Assembly: GCA_913046155.1 (NCBI GenBank)
Contig: CAJWRY010000044.1
Location: 1-10,974, forward strand
DNA length: 10,974 nt
Source: an uncultured Candidatus Nemicrothrix sp.
GTDB taxonomy: Bacteria > Actinomycetota > Acidimicrobiia > Acidimicrobiales > UBA8592
Direction of reading: 5' to 3'
Below, piece by piece: positions 7,609 to 10,974 of the stretch. Within the stretch, counting starts at the first letter, position 1, and the number at the start of each line of letters is the position of its first letter. The notes beneath the pieces were generated by a model that was not told the origin of the DNA, did no database searches, and was given only the letters and a program-made list of their open reading frames with translations. The translations under genes were made by a program, and so were the position numbers.

Positions 7609-8469
7609 ATGAAAGTCAGACACTTAACAGATGCTCAATTTGGAAGCATCATTACAGAGATTGATTTAGAAAATCTGACTAATGAACAGTCTAAAAGCAT
7701 ACGTTCCCTTTGGAATGAGCGGGCACTGCTGATTTTTCCTGAAGCTCATCTATCAAAACAAGGTCAAGATGACTTTGCTTTGATCTTCGGGGAACTTGAA
7801 TTCCCTCGAACAGCGATAAGTAACGTAGGCAAAAATGGCTTCATTCATAAAGAGCCAGATGATGATGTCGTAAAGGTTATCCGAGGTAATGAAGGCTGGC
7901 ATCACGACAGTACCTACATGCCTATTCAGGCTTTAGGAGCTGTATTCAGCGCAGATATCGTCCCTGATAAAGGTGGCCTGACAGGGTGGGCAGATATGCG
8001 AGCTGCCTACGCAGCTTTGGATATAGGAATGCAAGAAAAGGTTCAATCCCTATCTGCGTATCACTCGTATTATTACAGCCAAGGCCGTGATGGTTATTTA
8101 CCCAATGAGCAAAATGATGATGGTACTTATAATGCATATGGTTTCCATGATGGTGAAGCATGCCTTCGCCCCCTGGTTAAAATTCATCCAGTTACGAAGC
8201 GCCCAAATTTACTTATAGGGCGTCATGCACACAACGTTACCGAAATGGGCTCAGACGAATCAGAAGAATTTATGGATGGGCTTAATCAATTCGCTTGTGC
8301 TGAGTCAAGGACATACTTTCACCGGTGGCGTGAAGGTGATGCTGTTGTTTGGGACAACAGGCGTCTCATGCATAGAGTGACACCATATGATATGTCGAAA
8401 CCTAGACGGATGTGGCACACACGAATAGCTGGAAATCCAAATACCGAACTTGCTGAGAACTACAGATAA
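7609..8469 (+). CDS. TauD/TfdA-family Fe(II)/2-oxoglutarate-dependent dioxygenase
   Basis: The 286-residue protein is a full-length TauD/TfdA-type oxygenase. The iron triad is His98-x-Asp100 in WHHDSTY and distal His255 in NRRLMHRV, almost the same numbering as TauD. Arg267 or nearby Arg272 in RRMWHTRIAG should bind the 2-oxoglutarate carboxylate. By alignment with TauD the Arg that binds taurine sulfonate appears replaced by Thr, so taurine is an unlikely substrate. Family members hydroxylate small organic acids, sulfonates, phenoxyacids or amino-acid derivatives while turning 2-oxoglutarate into succinate and CO2. A Tyr-rich segment (YHSYYYSQ, about 151-158) lies where the substrate-binding insert is expected. 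AGGA nine bases upstream supports the ATG. A J-domain gene follows after 27 bases. Substrate unknown. Confidence 0.92.
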   Translation: MKVRHLTDAQFGSIITEIDLENLTNEQSKSIRSLWNERALLIFPEAHLSKQGQDDFALIFGELEFPRTAISNVGKNGFIHKEPDDDVVKVIRGNEGWHHDSTYMPIQALGAVFSADIVPDKGGLTGWADMRAAYAALDIGMQEKVQSLSAYHSYYYSQGRDGYLPNEQNDDGTYNAYGFHDGEACLRPLVKIHPVTKRPNLLIGRHAHNVTEMGSDESEEFMDGLNQFACAESRTYFHRWREGDAVVWDNRRLMHRVTPYDMSKPRRMWHTRIAGNPNTELAENYR

Positions 8470-8496
8470 CATTAACGGAGCTATTGAGGTTTATAT

Positions 8497-9021
8497 ATGA
8501 AAAGGCCAACCGTAGATGAAGCTCTCAGGGTTCTAGAAGTCGGACGAGATGCAACATGGGACGAAATACGGAGTGCTTATAGGGATAGCGTTCGCTCAGT
8601 GCATCCAGATATCAACACAAGTCAAGTCAATAACAATCTCGTTATTTCCCTCAATGAGGCTTATGCGACCTTAGTAGCAGTCACTGATAATGGGAAAAAG
8701 CCTATTCCTGTTGAGGAATCACCCCCGCAGGAAGAGCCGGATGCGAAAAGTGTTGTGCGTTTTTCTGATAGTGCTCATCCCTTCGATTTAATTCTTGATG
8801 TGAGCCATGATGTCGGTGATGTAATTTATGTCAGTGAAGAAGAAGGACTAGTGCAGGTGCTGATAGATGCTGGTAAACGCACTGAATCTATATTGCTCGT
8901 ACAAATTGATAACAGTGTGCTCCCTATCCAAGTGTTATTCACACTTGAGTTGCAATCTGGTGACCAGCCATTAGATATTGTTAATTTAGTATCAAAATTT
9001 GGGGATTTTGAAGCTATCTAA
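8497..9021 (+). CDS. Small J-domain (DnaJ-like, type III) protein with unrecognised C-terminal domain
   Basis: Residues about 5-65 form a J domain: EALRVLEVGRDATWDEIRSAYR followed by the essential His-Pro-Asp at 36-38 (VRSVHPDIN) and helix III with LNEAYATL. There is no Gly/Phe region, zinc-finger or CTD of true DnaJ. A Pro/Glu-rich linker (about 70-88) leads to a predicted beta-rich C-terminal part of about 85 residues (DLILDVSHDVGD to the end) that I do not recognise. J domains stimulate Hsp70 (DnaK) ATPase, and the C-terminal part would choose the client. GAGG at 8486-8489 supports the ATG. It follows the dioxygenase gene by 27 bases and ends two bases from the convergent pfkA stop, with no terminator between. 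Alternatively it is a general orphan J protein unrelated to the dioxygenase. Confidence 0.8.
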   Translation: MKRPTVDEALRVLEVGRDATWDEIRSAYRDSVRSVHPDINTSQVNNNLVISLNEAYATLVAVTDNGKKPIPVEESPPQEEPDAKSVVRFSDSAHPFDLILDVSHDVGDVIYVSEEEGLVQVLIDAGKRTESILLVQIDNSVLPIQVLFTLELQSGDQPLDIVNLVSKFGDFEAI

Positions 9022-9023
9022 CG

Positions 9024-10055
9024 TTAAGCAAAGAAGTTCTTTGCAGCGTCCCAAAATTCAGGGCTGACTATCTTTAGAGAACCAACAGCTTCTTCGAGAG
9101 CAATAGTTACGATGCTCCCATTCTGTAATGCAACCATTTTCCCGTACTCTTTGTTCTGTGCTGCATCAATCGCGGCTATTCCTAACCGAGTTCCTAGGAC
9201 CCTATCAAATGGGTTGGGTGATCCGCCGCGTTGAACATGGCCTAACACTGTTACACGTGTTTCAAAGCCGGTTCTGCTCTCAATCTCTTTCGCGATGACA
9301 TTTGAGATTCCCCCTAGTCTCTTATGCCCATATTGATCTAATCCGGGTTCACGTAATTCCATTGTTCCTTCTTCAGGTAGAGCACCCTCAGCTACAACAA
9401 CAATTGAGGCATACCGGCCGGCGTTATGCCGTCGTATGAGAGACTCAGCAACACTGTCAATGTTGAACTTTTCTTCAGGGATAAGGACTAGTGTTGCTCC
9501 GCCAGCCATTCCTGCCCATGCGGCTATGTGGCCAACGTGGCGGCCCATTACTTCAGCGATCATTATGCGGTCATGTGACTCAGCGGTTGTATGAAGCCGG
9601 TCAATTGCCTCTGTCGCAATATCAACAGCTGTTGAGAAGCCAAATGTCATTTCTGTTCCACCAATATCGTTATCTATTGTCTTAGGGACCCCTATGACAT
9701 TAACAACGTCATCATTTTGGAGTTCTAATGCGCACGACAAAGTTCCCTCACCGCCAACAACTATTACCGAGTCAATATCGAGCTTTCTGCAGACATCTTT
9801 GACGATGTCAGTCCCTCCCTCAAGCATGTAAGGGTGATCGCGTGTAGTTCCGAGAATCGTTCCACCTCGAGGGAGAGTGCCACGCATACGCTCAACGGTT
9901 AACTCTTCATATCGTTGGTCGAGGATTCCTCTCCATCCATCGTGGAAACCAAATACTGTCGTTCCATAATGTCTCTCTGCCTTACGAACTACAGCGCGAA
10001 TAACAGCGTTCAATCCTGGGCAGTCCCCACCGCCAGTTAGAATTCCAACATTCAT
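9024..10055 (-). CDS. pfkA: 6-phosphofructokinase, ATP-dependent type (group III-like)
   Basis: The 343-residue enzyme phosphorylates fructose 6-phosphate to fructose 1,6-bisphosphate in glycolysis. The N-terminus GILTGGGDCPGLNAVIRA (residues 4-21) is nucleotide-binding; GGEGTL (101-106) puts Gly at position 104; PKTIDND (124-130) contains catalytic Asp128 and Lys125. In this superfamily Asp at 104 together with Lys at 124 marks PPi enzymes; Gly104 with Lys is the combination known from ATP-dependent actinobacterial enzymes such as that of Streptomyces. MGRHVGHIA (170-178) and the C-terminal LGHVQRGG substrate motif are present. GGGAG (10061-10065 on the minus strand) supports the ATG. A small gene lies 43 bases upstream on the same strand and may be cotranscribed. 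Phosphoryl donor is predicted from motif only. Confidence 0.95.
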   Translation of the reverse strand: MNVGILTGGGDCPGLNAVIRAVVRKAERHYGTTVFGFHDGWRGILDQRYEELTVERMRGTLPRGGTILGTTRDHPYMLEGGTDIVKDVCRKLDIDSVIVVGGEGTLSCALELQNDDVVNVIGVPKTIDNDIGGTEMTFGFSTAVDIATEAIDRLHTTAESHDRIMIAEVMGRHVGHIAAWAGMAGGATLVLIPEEKFNIDSVAESLIRRHNAGRYASIVVVAEGALPEEGTMELREPGLDQYGHKRLGGISNVIAKEIESRTGFETRVTVLGHVQRGGSPNPFDRVLGTRLGIAAIDAAQNKEYGKMVALQNGSIVTIALEEAVGSLKIVSPEFWDAAKNFFA

Positions 10056-10098
10056 GCCATCTCCCTATTCGTCGCAGAAGTAACTGACGGTGACATGT

Positions 10099-10389
10099 TT
10101 ACTGGCCTTCTGCTACCTCTCTAGAACGTTCTTGAAGGTCCGCAACAGGAGTTATAACTGCAGTGCCTCTCGCAATAATCGGGTGAAGTCCATTGTGGAT
10201 ATCATCTGCTGAGTCAGCGTCAATAATATAAAACGACTTGTGCCCAGGCCCATCAATCCACGCACCGATAACTTCAACATTGTTCGCCTCAAGAGAGTCA
10301 ACGACGGATCCAAAGGAACTCAGAAACAAATCTGTGTCGTTAATAGGGCATGTAAGTTCATTGTGGAAATGGTAAACATGAAAAATCAT
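10099..10389 (-). CDS. Small 96-residue protein, DUF3303-like/dimeric alpha-beta barrel type (hypothetical)
   Basis: I do not recognise a specific function. The protein begins MIFHVYHFHN, with several His residues, and has an alternating strand/helix pattern that fits a ferredoxin-like alpha-beta fold of the DUF3303/YciI kind. Its centre and end (VIGAWIDGPG, DADSADDIHN, AVITPVADL) align by eye with the divergent 96-residue protein at 10521-10811 (MIGRWHDLAA, ESASVEAVYS, ATVTPVLDD), so the two look like paralogues of equal length. A perfect AGGAGG lies five bases upstream of the ATG, the strongest ribosome site in the window, suggesting high expression. pfkA follows after 43 bases on the same strand. 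Small size and lack of catalytic motif leave a binding, regulatory or minor enzymatic role open. Confidence 0.72.
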   Translation of the reverse strand: MIFHVYHFHNELTCPINDTDLFLSSFGSVVDSLEANNVEVIGAWIDGPGHKSFYIIDADSADDIHNGLHPIIARGTAVITPVADLQERSREVAEGQ

Positions 10390-10520
10390 AGAAGCCTCCT
10401 ATAAGGGAAACGATAGCGTTCCTCAGTATAGATTCAGGGTTTTGAATCAATTAACTTTCCTGTAAAGAACTAGAAACAAACATCCTGTACGTTACAAACA
10501 GAAACAAAGAAGGAGTTTGA
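10390..10520. promoter_or_regulatory. Divergent intergenic region with a 6-base dyad
   Basis: These 131 bases separate two divergent small paralogous genes and should contain both promoters. GATTCA (10431-10436) and TGAATC (10443-10448) form a perfect 6-base inverted repeat around a 6-base spacer, near the middle of the region, which could be an operator; it could also arise by chance. No convincing -35/-10 pair with 17-base spacing was found by eye. AAGGAG (10510-10515) is the ribosome site of the plus-strand gene. Confidence 0.35.
10395..10400 (-). promoter_or_regulatory. Perfect AGGAGG ribosome binding site
   Basis: The minus strand reads AGGAGG here, five bases before the ATG at 10389. 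It decides the start of the small 96-residue protein and is the only full consensus Shine-Dalgarno match I see in the window. Confidence 0.8.
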
Positions 10521-10811
10521 ATGTTAGTTATGGTGTCATGGGAGCTCTATCCCGAAACAAAAATGGATGCATTTGCCGCATTTAGTCAAATGTCCGAAGA
10601 GGATGATGCTGCTGATCTCGGGTTGGATGTGAAAATGATCGGTCGATGGCATGATTTAGCAGCCGGAACTGGAACAGCGGTTGTTGAAAGCGCCAGCGTC
10701 GAGGCTGTTTACTCATGGGTTATGAATTGGGCGCCAATGATCTCAGCGACCGTTACTCCAGTATTGGACGATGAGGGAGCAAGGAGTGTGGTGAAAGAAA
10801 AGCTCGGCTGA
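10521..10811 (+). CDS. DUF3303-like small protein
   Basis: The 96-residue protein begins MLVMVSWELYPE and contains MIGRWHDLAAGTG, VVESASVEAVYSWV and SATVTPVLDD, the order of elements (strand with W-x-D/H, helix, final V-x-P strand) expected of DUF3303, a family of small ferredoxin-like alpha-beta proteins without known function. AAGGAG at 10510-10515, five bases before the ATG, supports the start. It is divergent from a likely paralogue of the same length and convergent with a third candidate, and ends 13 bases before the left arm of a strong terminator. Base use looks like that of its neighbours. A role linked to the neighbouring phosphofructokinase is possible only by location. Confidence 0.78.
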   Translation: MLVMVSWELYPETKMDAFAAFSQMSEEDDAADLGLDVKMIGRWHDLAAGTGTAVVESASVEAVYSWVMNWAPMISATVTPVLDDEGARSVVKEKLG

Positions 10812-10824
10812 ATAGGGGGTGAAA

Positions 10825-10870
10825 AAAAATTGAGGGAAGCTGCGTAACGCCTTCCCTCAATTTTTATTTT
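10825..10870. terminator. Strong bidirectional intrinsic terminator
   Basis: A perfect 15-base inverted repeat pairs 10825-10839 with 10851-10865, core GAGGGAAG/CTTCCCTC. The 11-base loop can fold further (GCG 842-844 with CGC 848-850, last three digits of positions 10842-10850). A T-rich tract (10861-10874) follows on the plus strand and an A run (10822-10829) gives a U tract on the minus strand, so it can stop both the DUF3303-like gene and the convergent gene beyond it. Confidence 0.93.
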
Positions 10871-10885
10871 TATACTTTGTCCGGA

Positions 10886-10974
10886 TTAGCTTCCCGGTGC
10901 CCGATACGCTGCGCCTTTAACCTTCTCCGCTGCAGCATCTATATCCCCTGGTGTGAGTAGAGGCGTGATGCTAA
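10886..10974 (-). CDS. C-terminal fragment of a further small DUF3303-like protein (N-terminus beyond window)
   Basis: On the minus strand an open frame enters at 10974 and ends at the TAA at 10886-10888, giving 29 residues. It reads SITPLLTPGDIDAAAEKVKG and then ends AAYRAPGS. The start resembles the final strand and helix of the two neighbouring small proteins (TVTPVLDDEGARSVVKEKLG and VITPVADLQER), with the same hydrophobic-x-Thr-Pro-hydrophobic core. Its stop lies about 20 bases from the shared terminator, as expected of a real gene. I infer a third family member, but the piece is short and the match is by eye. Confidence 0.5.
   Translation of the reverse strand, partial: SITPLLTPGDIDAAAEKVKGAAYRAPGS

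Noticed and set aside
7946..8161. A minus-strand open frame encoding a strikingly His-rich 71-residue peptide.
   Set aside because: It lies wholly antisense to the well-supported dioxygenase gene, and the His codons are the complements of ATG/GTG-type codons of that gene; no ribosome site was seen.
1..10974. CRISPR arrays, tRNA or rRNA genes, transposases, phage genes and riboswitches.
   Set aside because: No regularly spaced direct repeats, cloverleaf-like segments with CCA ends, recombinase motifs or long structured leaders were seen when reading both strands; a covariance-model search was not possible.

Overview
The window is 10,974 bases of compact bacterial chromosome with base composition that looks close to balanced (roughly mid-40s % GC by eye, not computed). 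It holds ten complete protein genes that I recognise at least to family level, one further complete small gene, and two genes cut by the window ends. Short gaps, clear Shine-Dalgarno sites and several gene overlaps suggest a streamlined genome. The best taxonomic hint is the phosphofructokinase, whose N-terminus and Gly104/Lys125 combination resemble the actinobacterial type. Together with Rieske, TauD-like and DUF3303-like genes, this fits an uncultured, perhaps marine, actinobacterium (Acidimicrobiia-like); a SAR202-type Chloroflexota is an alternative. This is inference, not a database result.

Layout. (1) Positions 1-1960, minus strand: a DegT/DnrJ/EryC1 sugar aminotransferase followed, with a 10-base overlap, by a Gfo/Idh/MocA oxidoreductase that runs off the window. 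The pair looks like the oxidation and transamination steps that make a 3-amino sugar nucleotide for surface glycans. (2) Positions 2103-5440, plus strand: an SDR with an unusual active site, a Rieske oxygenase alpha subunit and a thiolase, probably one catabolic operon for a hydrophobic or ring-containing substrate. No ferredoxin, reductase or beta subunit is present. (3) Positions 5424-7497, minus strand: GTP cyclohydrolase I (folE) followed by an NAD(P)-binding/DUF2867 protein whose 3' end overlaps the thiolase gene tail to tail. (4) Positions 7609-9021, plus strand: a TauD/TfdA-type 2-oxoglutarate dioxygenase and a small J-domain protein, 27 bases apart. (5) Positions 9024-10389, minus strand: a small 96-residue protein with a perfect AGGAGG ribosome site, followed by an ATP-type phosphofructokinase. 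(6) Positions 10521-10974: a DUF3303-like 96-residue protein on the plus strand, a strong bidirectional terminator, and the C-terminus of another small minus-strand protein of apparently the same kind.

The most interesting points are the cluster of two or three DUF3303-like small proteins beside phosphofructokinase, the SDR whose cofactor and catalytic motifs depart from consensus inside a Rieske/thiolase operon, and the J-domain protein with an unrecognised C-terminal domain paired with a 2-oxoglutarate dioxygenase. I see no CRISPR array, tRNA, rRNA, transposase or phage gene.
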